This document shows positions 36,141 to 45,124 of a stretch of DNA of 64,000 bases, piece after piece. The notes below the pieces were generated by a model. It was not told the DNA's origin. It did no database searches and saw nothing but the letters and a program-made list of their open reading frames with translations. The DNA comes from Sphingobacterium tabacisoli (lineage in GTDB: Bacteria; Bacteroidota; Bacteroidia; Sphingobacteriales; Sphingobacteriaceae), in the NCBI RefSeq assembly GCF_017908035.1, contig NZ_JAEQMU010000004.1:492313-556312 (forward strand), read 5' to 3'. Position 1 is the first letter of the stretch. Every line of letters starts with the position of its first letter. The position numbers and the translations under genes were made by a program.

Positions 36141-38039
36141 ATGAAAACTATCATATCAAAAATAAGCCTTGCATTACTCATAGGAGGAGTCTTTAGTTCC
36201 TGTTCTAAATTTAACGACATGAACGTGAACCCCCTAAAGGGTAATGACGAACAAGTAAAGATTGAGTTTTTCTTTAATAACTCACTTACAGGAGCGCAAC
36301 AAGACCCTAATATTGCTGAACGTATTTTCGTTTTAGATTGGAAAACTACGGGAAGACAACATATGACAAATGGTCTTGCGACAGGTACTGTCAATGATGA
36401 CTGGTCCAAAGAATATTACAGATATTCCTCGGAGTGGATTAAAAACGCCACAAAAGGAATAGAAATCGCTACCAATCAAATTAATGCTGGCTCTGCAAAT
36501 GAATACACCAACAACTTACTACAGATCTCACGTATATGGAGAGCGTATTTGATTAGTGAGGCTGCAGACAATTTTGGTCCCATGCCTATCGAATATGCTG
36601 TGGGGACAAACCCAAAATATAGCTCTGTAAAAGATGTCTATTACTATCTTTTTGAAGAGTTAAAAGATGCTATCTCCAAAATAAACCCTAGCGTCAAAAT
36701 TCCGGATGACATCGCTAAGTTTGACCGAGCCTACAAGTTTAACCATGAAAAATGGATAAGGTATGCCAACTCCATGCGTCTACGCTTAGCAATGCGTTTG
36801 TCTGAAGTTGATGCTCAAAAAGCAAAAACAGAGTTTGAGACTGCCGCTGCGACAAACCTTTATATCATCAATAAAGAGGATAACTTCACCGTTGCCGAAA
36901 GAGATGGTTGGGATCCTTTAGCAGGAGTTATGAGCCGTTCATGGAACTACCAAGCACTTTCATCTACGTTAAACAACCTTTACCTCGGATTAGGTGGCAT
37001 AAAAACTGAAAGACAAGTTGCTGATTCTCTAAAATCCTCTATAAAAGCGGAAAACTATATAGGGAAACGATATGCTGATCATTTCACCTCTATGACCAAT
37101 GACCCATCTGCAGGATACTGGTTAGACGGGTTACCCAATAAGATAGATCCTCGTGCATTGAAAGCTTTCTTCATACCTGGCGATATCAATAATCAGAATT
37201 TCTTCTTGAATGGCAATGACTCTAAAAAAACAGTAGATACGTTAGTGACTCCAAGCAGCAAAATCCCTGTTCACACTAAATTTACCTGGAATGCTTTTGC
37301 TTTGGGCGACTGGGCCGCTAAAGGCACCAACAACAGATTACGGAGTACCCTTGTCGGAAAAGTACCAGCGCTTGCCGTTCAATTTAGAAAAAGCACCAAT
37401 AGCCGAATTTTCTTTGCAAATTGGGAGACCTACTTCTTGTTAGCAGAAGCCTCGCTAAAAGGCTGGACTACAGGAACCTCTACGCAAATTGCCTATGAGA
37501 ATGGTATCAAAGCCAATTTCGATTATTGGGGTGTAAGCCAATTCGCTTCAGACTATTTAAGTTCAACAGAATATAATCGAGTTGGAACCTCTGTTAGCTT
37601 TGCCCATATCGCTGAACCTGGTAGTGAACACACAATGGACTTCATAGATGGCTATACACAGACATTAGGAACAGTCAATATCAAATATCCTATCAATTCG
37701 CTCTATAAAAATGGATCGGTACGCAATGATATATTGACAAAGATTATCACTCAAAAATTCATTGCCAACTTACCTTGGTTACCACTGGAATCATGGAATG
37801 ACCAAAGAAGATTGGGCTTACCTTTCTTCGAGAATCCAGCTATCGAAAATGCATTACCAAATTTACCTGACCTAAACTCAGGCAATTACATGACAAGTAG
37901 CATCAAATTCTTTCCACAACGGTTACCATTCCCTTCTTCATTGAGAGATTCCGACCCAGCAGGATACCAAGAAGCTGTAACACTATTAGGTGGTAGCGAT
38001 AAAGTGCTAACCCCACTCTGGTGGGCCAAACAAAATTAG
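36141..38039 (+). CDS. SusD-like (second type) outer-membrane nutrient-binding lipoprotein
   Basis: A 632-residue lipoprotein with lipobox VFSSC (Cys21). It opens like the SusD-like_2 subfamily (KFNDMNVNPLKGNDEQVKIEFFFNNSL), with the typical ISRIWRAYLISEAADNFGPMPIEYA and KWIRYANSMRLRLAMRLSEVD segments and a C-terminal LAEASLKGW...YENGIKANFDYWGVS region. It would cap the adjacent SusC and bind the oligosaccharide or glycopeptide. A strong terminator lies 10 bp after the stop, so the fucosidase that follows may be expressed partly by read-through or from its own start signal. Confidence 0.92.
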   Translation: MKTIISKISLALLIGGVFSSCSKFNDMNVNPLKGNDEQVKIEFFFNNSLTGAQQDPNIAERIFVLDWKTTGRQHMTNGLATGTVNDDWSKEYYRYSSEWIKNATKGIEIATNQINAGSANEYTNNLLQISRIWRAYLISEAADNFGPMPIEYAVGTNPKYSSVKDVYYYLFEELKDAISKINPSVKIPDDIAKFDRAYKFNHEKWIRYANSMRLRLAMRLSEVDAQKAKTEFETAAATNLYIINKEDNFTVAERDGWDPLAGVMSRSWNYQALSSTLNNLYLGLGGIKTERQVADSLKSSIKAENYIGKRYADHFTSMTNDPSAGYWLDGLPNKIDPRALKAFFIPGDINNQNFFLNGNDSKKTVDTLVTPSSKIPVHTKFTWNAFALGDWAAKGTNNRLRSTLVGKVPALAVQFRKSTNSRIFFANWETYFLLAEASLKGWTTGTSTQIAYENGIKANFDYWGVSQFASDYLSSTEYNRVGTSVSFAHIAEPGSEHTMDFIDGYTQTLGTVNIKYPINSLYKNGSVRNDILTKIITQKFIANLPWLPLESWNDQRRLGLPFFENPAIENALPNLPDLNSGNYMTSSIKFFPQRLPFPSSLRDSDPAGYQEAVTLLGGSDKVLTPLWWAKQN

Positions 38040-38048
38040 CTCTGCTAT

Positions 38049-38083
38049 AAAAATCCCCGTTGCTCACCACAACGGGGATTTTT
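38049..38083 (+). terminator. Terminator after the second-type susD gene
   Basis: Perfect 14-bp arms 38049-38062 and 38070-38083 with a 7-nt loop, ending in TTTTT. It stands between susD and the fucosidase gene. Confidence 0.88.
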
Positions 38084-38162
38084 ATATTCTATATTATCCT
38101 GATTTATTTACATACAACCTACTTTTTTCGGTATATTGCTACGTACACCAACCTTTACCACC

Positions 38163-39950
38163 ATGTATTACAATCTATTAAAGACCACTTTAATATTCTT
38201 AACATGTCTCATCATGTACTTACAAACCTTTGCTCAGCCTTCTTCCACAAAGAGCCAATGGTTTCAGGAAGTTCGATACGGCATGTTTATCCACTGGGGG
38301 TTATACAGCGCTGCCGAAGGACTTTGGAAAGGAGAAAAACTACGCTATCTAAATAATTATGCAGAATGGATAAGGTATCGGAACCGCATCTCTAAAGAAG
38401 AATATGGCGAACTGGCTCATCGTTTTGACTGGACTAAGATAAATCCGGAGGAGTGGGTATTATTAGCAAAGGAATCTGGCATGAAATACATCATCATGAC
38501 CAGTAAACATCATGACGGAGTAGCCCTATGGGACACTAAAATCGGAGACTACTCCCTACCTCACCTATCTGGTTCCGACAGAGACATTATCAAAGAATTA
38601 GCCGAAGCCTGTCGTAAACACGGCATGAAACTAGGCTTTTATTATTCCCATTGGATCGACTGGGAACATCCCTATGCCTGGGATCACAATCAAGAGTTAA
38701 AAGGTCATGTCAGTGATGCACAATTTGACCAATATTGGCAGAAAAAAGTTATCCCCCAACTTACCGAGCTATTGACCGATTATGGCGACGTCGCCCTGAT
38801 GTGGTTCGATATGTGGATTCCCTATCAAAAATCAATTATCAAAAAAGAGCAACTATTACAAGTTGTCGAACTCATACGCCGTCTACAGCCTAACTGCCTT
38901 ATCAATTCCCGTCTCGGTCTACCTACGGACAAAAGTGCCGTAGACTTTGAAACCTTTGGCGACAATCAATTTGGCACCACCTACATTGATCACCCCTGGG
39001 AAACACCTGCTACGATCGCACACTCTTGGGGATACAACAGTCAGGAGAATGAATGGAAATCGACATCGCAGCTATTTCATTCCTTGATTTCCAATGTCAG
39101 CCTGAATGGTGGCCTCACCCTCAATATAGGCCCTCGAGCAGATGGGAAAGTGCCGTACGAGAGTATACAACGCCTCCATGAGGTAGGAGACTGGCTCAAA
39201 GCATATGGCAATAGCGTCTATGGAGCCACAGGACTTCCATTCCGATCAGGGCAACATGACTGGGGATACCTCACGACCAAGCAAGAAGGCAACTCTACTT
39301 TTGTATATGCCCAAGTCTTCAACTGGCCATTGGATCACACTCTACGCATCTCAGGAATCAAGACCGTGCCACAAGAGGTCTACCTCATGCGAGGCGCAAC
39401 AAAAAGAAAACTTTCATTTAAGTCTGACGGACCGTTATTGCATATCGACTTAAAAGGTGAAGAACAAGACAACCATGTCTCCAATATCATATTAAAATAT
39501 AACCAACCACTGGCAATAGACAGCGATATTGTTGCAGAATCGACTTTTGGAGGTTTTGCCCTCACCGCAACAAACCATCAGGACAAAGGAATCGCTTTTC
39601 AAAAATATGATGGAAAACAACCTAACCGTATCAAACTAGACGGGACAAAGAAGGTCAGATGGGTTGTATATATTGCTGAACCGGGCTTGTACAAGTTGGA
39701 TCTATCAGCCTACAATCCGCTTAAAACAGATAAAAAAATCAGTATTATAGCAGATAAAATCACGATCAAAGGACTATTGGAGCCAAACTCGATGATGGTA
39801 GCCGAGCCAAATGAGAACAATTACAATCCGGAATTTACAGATCGACGGATAGGTCAGATTTCCTTTCCAAGCAAAGGAACCTATACCATTGAACTCACCA
39901 ATGAAGGAACAGATGCGTTTTGGTTTAATCGGATATGGATCAATAAATAA
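38163..39950 (+). CDS. Exported alpha-L-fucosidase, glycoside hydrolase family 29
   Basis: A 595-residue secreted fucosidase. The ATG at 38163 is chosen over a TTG 27 bp upstream because it gives a normal signal peptide ending near FAQPS. The GH29 barrel shows VRYGMFIHWGLYS, the active-site SKHHDGVALWD with two histidines (116-117), GFYYSHWIDW and the nucleophile Asp216 in LMWFDMW. The C-terminal part is a beta-sandwich typical of secreted family members. It removes alpha-L-fucose from glycan ends or the N-glycan core. It follows the ROK-susC-susD genes on the same strand and faces the cutC-glycosylasparaginase pair. Confidence 0.92.
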   Translation: MYYNLLKTTLIFLTCLIMYLQTFAQPSSTKSQWFQEVRYGMFIHWGLYSAAEGLWKGEKLRYLNNYAEWIRYRNRISKEEYGELAHRFDWTKINPEEWVLLAKESGMKYIIMTSKHHDGVALWDTKIGDYSLPHLSGSDRDIIKELAEACRKHGMKLGFYYSHWIDWEHPYAWDHNQELKGHVSDAQFDQYWQKKVIPQLTELLTDYGDVALMWFDMWIPYQKSIIKKEQLLQVVELIRRLQPNCLINSRLGLPTDKSAVDFETFGDNQFGTTYIDHPWETPATIAHSWGYNSQENEWKSTSQLFHSLISNVSLNGGLTLNIGPRADGKVPYESIQRLHEVGDWLKAYGNSVYGATGLPFRSGQHDWGYLTTKQEGNSTFVYAQVFNWPLDHTLRISGIKTVPQEVYLMRGATKRKLSFKSDGPLLHIDLKGEEQDNHVSNIILKYNQPLAIDSDIVAESTFGGFALTATNHQDKGIAFQKYDGKQPNRIKLDGTKKVRWVVYIAEPGLYKLDLSAYNPLKTDKKISIIADKITIKGLLEPNSMMVAEPNENNYNPEFTDRRIGQISFPSKGTYTIELTNEGTDAFWFNRIWINK

Positions 39951-39954
39951 AGCG

Positions 39955-39984
39955 AAAGAGAAGGTATTAAGATACCTTCTCTTT
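39955..39984. terminator. Bidirectional terminator between fucosidase and cutC
   Basis: Perfect 13-bp arms 39955-39967 and 39972-39984 with a 4-nt loop serve the two convergent genes; on the minus strand the first base of the cutC stop codon region lies within it. Confidence 0.72.
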
Positions 39985-40635
39985 AAGCTCTTTCACTTCT
40001 TGAGCGACAGCGGTGTTTCCACCATCAGTGATTGCCGAAGAATGAAAATACACGGCAGCCGTTTCACGTAAAACCTCTTCCACATTCGTCGAGCGGAGAC
40101 CTCCTCCCGGCATGATGACAATACGACCTTGAGCCTTTTGTACAAGATATTTTAGATTCGCTAAACCGTCCATCACATTGGGTTCGCATCCTGACGTTAG
40201 AATGGTCGTAAAACCACAGGAGATAACATCTTCCAAAGCAACATCCATATCTGTAACATCATCAAAAGCACGATGGAACGTACAAGGCAAGGGGGAAGCC
40301 AATTCGACTAGCGCTCTATTCTGCTCCAGACTCACGCTATTATCTTTATTTAATATCCCAAAAACAAAGCCATTCACATCCTGTTGCTTCATACGGATCA
40401 GTGCTCTTTTCATCTGATCAAATTCGTCCTCATTATACACAAAATCTCCCCCTCTTGGACGCACCATTACATTCAGATCGATATCGAGTTCTTTGCGAAG
40501 CGCGATAACATCTTCTATATTTGGAGTGGTCCCTCCCACCTCCATACCGGCACAAAACTCAATCCGGTCTGCGCCATTTTCTTGCGCGATCAATGCTGCC
40601 CGACGATTGAAACTTGCAATCTCTATATTAGCCAT
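39967..40635 (-). CDS. cutC: CutC family TIM-barrel protein
   Basis: A 222-residue cytosolic TIM barrel. The family signatures are IEIASFNRRAALIAQENGADRIEFC, GGTTP, VMVRPRGGDFVY, FGILN, CTFHRAFDDV, ILTSGCEPN and IVIMPGGGLRSTNV. CutC was first linked to copper tolerance in Escherichia coli, but that role is disputed, and in Bacteroidota the gene often sits among glycan degradation genes, as here. The ORF overlaps the end of the glycosylasparaginase gene by 8 bp, which implies translational coupling. No copper-related gene is nearby. The real substrate is unknown. Confidence 0.92.
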   Translation of the reverse strand: MANIEIASFNRRAALIAQENGADRIEFCAGMEVGGTTPNIEDVIALRKELDIDLNVMVRPRGGDFVYNEDEFDQMKRALIRMKQQDVNGFVFGILNKDNSVSLEQNRALVELASPLPCTFHRAFDDVTDMDVALEDVISCGFTTILTSGCEPNVMDGLANLKYLVQKAQGRIVIMPGGGLRSTNVEEVLRETAAVYFHSSAITDGGNTAVAQEVKELKEKVS

Positions 40636-41617
40636 TCGTTTTTAGATAAGAATTTGAAACAATAAGCTCATTCCCCTTAGAATCATATTTCGCATAATTG
40701 AAGCCCCCGTGGATACAATATGCACCGTATTCTCCCTTTTTGTTCAAGGCAATAAATCCTACCTGTATATTATCCAAGGTTTTTTTCCGGTTATGGGTAA
40801 ATTTAACGATTCGCTTTACCGCTTCTTCACATGCTTTTTGAGGAGCATATCCCTGCCGCATCAACTCCACCACCAAATGACTTCCTACCGTACGGATTAC
40901 CTCTTCACCATGTCCCGTAGCTGTAGCTGCCCCGATTTCATTGTCTACATAGAGTCCAGCCCCAATAATTGGAGAGTCCCCCACCCGACCATGCATCTTA
41001 AAGGCCATTCCGCTAGTGGTACAGGCGCCAGACAAGTTGCCTTGGCTATCTAGCGCAATCATACCAATCGTATCGTGATTTTCAATATTGACCACCGGCT
41101 CATATTTTGCAGTTTTTAACCACTCCTGCCATTCCTTTTCCGATTCCGCAGTCAAGAGATTTTCCTCTGGGAATCCCTGCTCTTTAGCAAATTGCAAAGC
41201 CCCATCTCCCACCAACATCACGTGAGGAGTTTTCTCCATCACTGCCCTAGCTACAGATATCGGGTGTTTAATATGCTCCAATCCAGCTACAGAACCTATA
41301 CCCGCATATTCGTCCATGATACAGGCATCCAGCGTCACCTTGCCATCCCTATCAGGGCGCCCTCCATATCCGACACTCCGTTCTGTAGGGTCAGCCTCTG
41401 TAAGTCGTACCCCCTGCTCCACCGCATCCAACGCGCGTCCTCCTGCGGCAAGCACTTCCCACGCTGCTGCATTGGCCTTTAGTCCAAAATCCCATGTCGA
41501 CAGCACTACTGGCTTATTCACTTTCTCCAACGACATCCCTTTTGACAAATTCGGAGCCAAACCTATAGCCAGCGAGCCTACGCCTATTTTACGTAAAAAC
41601 CTTCTTCGTGAGTTCAT
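40628..41617 (-). CDS. Exported glycosylasparaginase (N4-(beta-N-acetylglucosaminyl)-L-asparaginase)
   Basis: A 329-residue Ntn-hydrolase that cleaves the GlcNAc-Asn bond left after glycoprotein breakdown. The self-processing threonine is Thr183 in NHDTIGMIALD, followed by GACTTSGMAFKMHGRVGDSPIIGAG and ATATGHGEEVIR; the N-terminal half has STWDFGLKANAAAWEVL and VGYGGRPDRDGKVTLDA. The NHDT context and the WDFG opening separate it from the isoaspartyl peptidase at 942-1970. The N-terminus carries RRRFLRK before a hydrophobic stretch, a twin-arginine export signal, so the enzyme is probably exported folded. It is co-transcribed with cutC. Confidence 0.9.
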   Translation of the reverse strand: MNSRRRFLRKIGVGSLAIGLAPNLSKGMSLEKVNKPVVLSTWDFGLKANAAAWEVLAAGGRALDAVEQGVRLTEADPTERSVGYGGRPDRDGKVTLDACIMDEYAGIGSVAGLEHIKHPISVARAVMEKTPHVMLVGDGALQFAKEQGFPEENLLTAESEKEWQEWLKTAKYEPVVNIENHDTIGMIALDSQGNLSGACTTSGMAFKMHGRVGDSPIIGAGLYVDNEIGAATATGHGEEVIRTVGSHLVVELMRQGYAPQKACEEAVKRIVKFTHNRKKTLDNIQVGFIALNKKGEYGAYCIHGGFNYAKYDSKGNELIVSNSYLKTNG

Positions 41618-41651
41618 CTATTTTATGCTAATTTGAGGTTATTTCAAAGAG

Positions 41652-41690
41652 CGATAGGAGGTTTCCCTTCCAAAGGACAACCTCCTATCG
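41652..41690 (-). terminator. Hairpin after the aminopeptidase P gene
   Basis: Perfect 12-bp arms 41652-41663 and 41679-41690 with a 15-nt loop, six bases after the aminopeptidase stop and before the glycosylasparaginase start. The tail is only weakly T-rich (CTCTTTGAAAT), so it could be a terminator or an attenuator. Confidence 0.55.
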
Positions 41691-41695
41691 TAATA

Positions 41696-43471
41696 TTAAA
41701 TTGCTTGCGTCTTATCTTTTAGCCAGCCAGCCTCTTCCTCGGTCAATAGCGGAGACAATTTGTCGTATACCCATTGGTTGTAGCCGTTTAGCCAGTCGAT
41801 ATGGCTTTGCTGCAACAGGTTCTTTTCGACCAGATCCGTCGCAATATAACAAATGGTCAAGGTCTCGAAATTCATAAAATCTCCAAATTGAGAGCTCTTA
41901 TAATTTGCTGATAACACAAGATTTTCGATACGGATTCCGTGTTTACCTTCCCGATATAGTCCAGGTTCGATAGAGGTAATCATTCCTTCTTCCAGTGGTA
42001 TATCTACATTGGTCGGATTGATGACCTGAGGCCCCTCATGTACATTTAAAAAGAAGCCTACTCCATGTCCCGTACCATGTCCATAATTACGCAACGTCTC
42101 CCATATAGGACGTCTCGTTATCGCATCAATCTGATAACCTCGTGTATTCTGTGGATATATCGCCTGACTACCTTCAATAGTACCTTTCAATACGATGGTA
42201 TAGTCTTCTTTTTCTTCTTGTGTGACATTACCCAATGATACCACACGCGTAATATCCGTAGTCCCAGTTTTGTACTGCCCTCCAGAATCTACCAGTAATA
42301 GGCCCGAGGGCTTTAATGTATAGTTACTAGCTTCCGTAGCATGATAATGCGGTAATGCACCGTGGTCCAAATAACCAGCAATAGTATTAAAACTGATATC
42401 AACAAATCCCGGTTGCGCTGCCCTGAACCCCTGTAATTTCTCGGCGATGGAGATCTCTGATAATTCTTCTTTACCCAGCGTTTCTTCCAACCACTTAAAA
42501 AACTTCGTCATAGCTACCCCATCATTGACCATGGTATTGCGCACATGAGCGATTTCAGTCTTGTTTTTAATTGTTTTCAAGCTTGTCGATGGATTGATCC
42601 GCTCCACAATCTTCACTCCCGCCGGAATATTGTCATATATCGCAAAACAAGTCCGCTTTGGGTCGATAAGGATACTGCTGATCGATATATCCTTCACAAA
42701 TGCAAATGCATTCGCATAGTCCAATACACGTACCCCCTCACGCTCTAATTCAGCGACCGCCTCTTTATCCAGTTTTGAAGATTCGACAAAGAGGATCGCT
42801 TCCTCCTGCGTCACATATACAAAGCCCAGCACAACCGGATTACACGGCACATCCTGTCCCCTAACATTGAGCAACCAGGCTAAGTCATCCAGTGAAGATA
42901 TGAAATGCCCTTCCACACGATACTTTTGTAGAGCCTTCCGGACCTCTTCCAATTTAGAACCCGTACGCTGTCCGGTTATATCTTCGCCTAGCAGATAAGC
43001 TTTCACCTGTGGCAAAGCAGGTCTCCCCTCCCATATTGTCCCTAGCAAATCCACATGTCCATCTACCACAATACCTCTAGGTTCCAAACTGTTCTTGACT
43101 GTCTGTGCGACAAGCAAGGAGGCAAGATTACCATCAAAGGCAACTTTCGCTCCTTTTTCCAGTCGCTGATCCAACCACTCCACATATTCTGCGGCAGCCT
43201 GCACTTTAAGTTTTACCAATTCAAATCCCGTTCCTGCAAGTTGCTCCGCTGCCTGCACAAAATAACGAGCGTCAGTCCATAGTCCAGCAAAATCAGGAGT
43301 TATTACTAAAGTACCCGCAGATCCACTGAAACCGGAAGTCCACTCTATACACTTATAACGCTCAGGGAGGTATTCACTAATATGAGGATCCGATGAAGGA
43401 ATAATATACGCATCAATTCCCTGTTCCTTCATTAAACCACGGACCTTGGTTAATCTTTCTAAATGTGACAT
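41696..43471 (-). CDS. Xaa-Pro aminopeptidase (aminopeptidase P, M24B)
   Basis: A 591-residue metallopeptidase that removes an N-terminal residue preceding proline. I start at the ATG 43471 (MSHLERLTKVRGLMKEQ), which is where homology with the family begins; an upstream ATG at 43561 would add 30 residues that do not look conserved. Two creatinase-like N-terminal domains precede the pita-bread catalytic domain, which shows the metal ligands in LLVDSGGQYKTGTTDITR, the GHGTGHGVGFFLNVHEGP histidine segment, SIEPG and the final glutamate in GIRIENLV. No signal peptide, so cytosolic. It stands 78 bp upstream of the glycosylasparaginase gene on the same strand. Confidence 0.92.
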   Translation of the reverse strand: MSHLERLTKVRGLMKEQGIDAYIIPSSDPHISEYLPERYKCIEWTSGFSGSAGTLVITPDFAGLWTDARYFVQAAEQLAGTGFELVKLKVQAAAEYVEWLDQRLEKGAKVAFDGNLASLLVAQTVKNSLEPRGIVVDGHVDLLGTIWEGRPALPQVKAYLLGEDITGQRTGSKLEEVRKALQKYRVEGHFISSLDDLAWLLNVRGQDVPCNPVVLGFVYVTQEEAILFVESSKLDKEAVAELEREGVRVLDYANAFAFVKDISISSILIDPKRTCFAIYDNIPAGVKIVERINPSTSLKTIKNKTEIAHVRNTMVNDGVAMTKFFKWLEETLGKEELSEISIAEKLQGFRAAQPGFVDISFNTIAGYLDHGALPHYHATEASNYTLKPSGLLLVDSGGQYKTGTTDITRVVSLGNVTQEEKEDYTIVLKGTIEGSQAIYPQNTRGYQIDAITRRPIWETLRNYGHGTGHGVGFFLNVHEGPQVINPTNVDIPLEEGMITSIEPGLYREGKHGIRIENLVLSANYKSSQFGDFMNFETLTICYIATDLVEKNLLQQSHIDWLNGYNQWVYDKLSPLLTEEEAGWLKDKTQAI

Positions 43472-43580
43472 ATTTTTATAACTAAATATCTCCTGCAAGT
43501 TAGCGATTTCTATTCCTTTACGGAACTGCGCGCCAGCATTTCTTTCTTTAACAATCATCATATGCGAGCTTCACGATTAT

Positions 43581-43612
43581 ATTGGATATCAAAATGAATT
43601 TATTTAGGTTTG
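43581..43612 (+). promoter_or_regulatory. Promoter of the dacB-like gene
   Basis: ATTG (43581-43584) and TAGGTTTG (43605-43612) are 20 bp apart, a good Bacteroidota promoter. The predicted start lies only about 7-13 nt before the candidate start codons, so the leader is very short. Confidence 0.5.
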
Positions 43613-43625
43613 TCAAAATGCTATT

Positions 43626-45053
43626 ATGATTATGAACACAAAACAATACGTTGCGCTATTCTATCTTTTGCTATTTTCTATTACAGCATCCCAAGCGCAG
43701 TCTATCCAACAGAATTTAGACAAAGGGTTTCAGTCGTTCCTTGCACAACCCGGGTTGAAAAATGGAATGGCGAGTTTACACGTCATAGACAAGAGCACGG
43801 GCAATATCGTGTTTGAAAAAAACAGCAACATAGGTCTTCCTACCGCTTCGACCCTTAAAGTAATTACGTCTATCACAGGCCTTGACCTTTTGGGAGCGAA
43901 CTACACTTACAAGACGCGGCTTTATTATACGGGCACCATAGATAGCCTAGGCATCTTACATGGCGATATAGTGATCCAGGGTTCTGGAGATCCTACCTTA
44001 GGTAGTGATCGCTATGAACAAACCAAAGGACAGACGCTACTAAACAAATGGGTGAATGCCATCAAAACCGCAGGTATTATAGCGGTCGAAGGGCGTATCA
44101 TAGGTGATGACCGTCTTTATAACGGCCATGATGTCCCTGGAGGATGGATATGGAACGACATGGGCAACTACTACGGCGCTGGCATATCAGCATTAAACTG
44201 GCAGGAAAATAAAGCGGGGATTAATTTCCAAACCGGCAGTCCCAACAGTGCGGCTCCGATAGCATCCACCACCACCGATCTTTCTTACCTCCAACTGATC
44301 AACACGGTAAAAATCGGGAGACCCGGCAGTGGTGACAATGTCTACGCCTACTCGGCACCCTATTCCGAAAAAATATACCTCCGTGGCACCTATGGCCAGG
44401 ATTTAAAGAAAACAATTGAGATTTCTCTTCCGGATCCCGCTTTTGCATTAGCTTTCGACCTTTCTAAAGCTATCAATACTTCTGGAATAGTTGTAAGCTC
44501 GCCCCCGACCACAGGGCAAAGGCTGGTAGAACAGGATTCTATATTTCCAAACAAGACCGCAGAACTAGATCTACACACCTCTCCGGCGCTAACAGACATT
44601 GTGTACTGGTTTAATCAAAAAAGTATCAACCTCTATGGCGAAGCCATCTTAAGAAGCATAGCCTACATCAGTGGGGGCAAAACCTCCACCTACGACGGTG
44701 CAAACTACCTACAGAAGTTCTGGCAACAAAAGCTTCAGATCAATAGTAGCGAACTAGGTATTATCGACGGTTCAGGTCTTTCTCCACAGAATAATGTAAC
44801 GACCAACGCGATGAATCAAATCATGCAATACGCTATAAAAAGGCCTTGGTACGATTCCTTTATCAAGAGTCTACCTACCTATAATGAGATGACGATGAAG
44901 AGTGGCACTATAGGTGGCACCTTAGGGTACACAGGTTATCATAAAGCAAAAGATGGCAAAGCATATACTTTCACTATTATCGTCTATAACTATACGGGGA
45001 GTGCGTCAAAAATGCGTCAAAGTATGTTCACTGTTCTAGACATCCTGAAATAA
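43626..45053 (+). CDS. dacB: D-alanyl-D-alanine carboxypeptidase/endopeptidase (PBP4, S13)
   Basis: A 475-residue periplasmic low-molecular-mass PBP that trims or opens peptidoglycan cross-links. A signal peptide ends near SQAQS (residue 25). The SxxK motif is S75-T-L-K78 in LPTASTLKVITS, the second motif region is DGSGLSPQNN, and the KTG-type motif appears as KSG in MTMKSGTIGGTLGY. The large inserted domain after the first motif is typical of S13 peptidases. The ATG at 43626 and a second ATG at 43632 are both possible starts. The gene is single, with its own promoter, and divergent from the aminopeptidase gene. Confidence 0.93.
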   Translation: MIMNTKQYVALFYLLLFSITASQAQSIQQNLDKGFQSFLAQPGLKNGMASLHVIDKSTGNIVFEKNSNIGLPTASTLKVITSITGLDLLGANYTYKTRLYYTGTIDSLGILHGDIVIQGSGDPTLGSDRYEQTKGQTLLNKWVNAIKTAGIIAVEGRIIGDDRLYNGHDVPGGWIWNDMGNYYGAGISALNWQENKAGINFQTGSPNSAAPIASTTTDLSYLQLINTVKIGRPGSGDNVYAYSAPYSEKIYLRGTYGQDLKKTIEISLPDPAFALAFDLSKAINTSGIVVSSPPTTGQRLVEQDSIFPNKTAELDLHTSPALTDIVYWFNQKSINLYGEAILRSIAYISGGKTSTYDGANYLQKFWQQKLQINSSELGIIDGSGLSPQNNVTTNAMNQIMQYAIKRPWYDSFIKSLPTYNEMTMKSGTIGGTLGYTGYHKAKDGKAYTFTIIVYNYTGSASKMRQSMFTVLDILK

Positions 45054-45063
45054 TAACTTTATT

Positions 45064-45096
45064 ATTGTATATTATAAAAACAGAATAATACCTTTG
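45064..45096 (+). promoter_or_regulatory. Promoter of the malic enzyme gene
   Basis: TACCTTTG (45089-45096) is an exact -7 match, and ATTG (45064-45067) lies 21 bp upstream as a -33 element. The start would be about 20 nt before the ATG at 45125. Confidence 0.55.
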
Positions 45097-45124
45097 GAGG
45101 CTTAAATTTGACACCCATACTAAA

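Noticed and set aside
43472..43561. Longer aminopeptidase P starting at 43561
   Set aside because: Thirty extra residues without family similarity; ATG 43471 matches the usual N-terminus.
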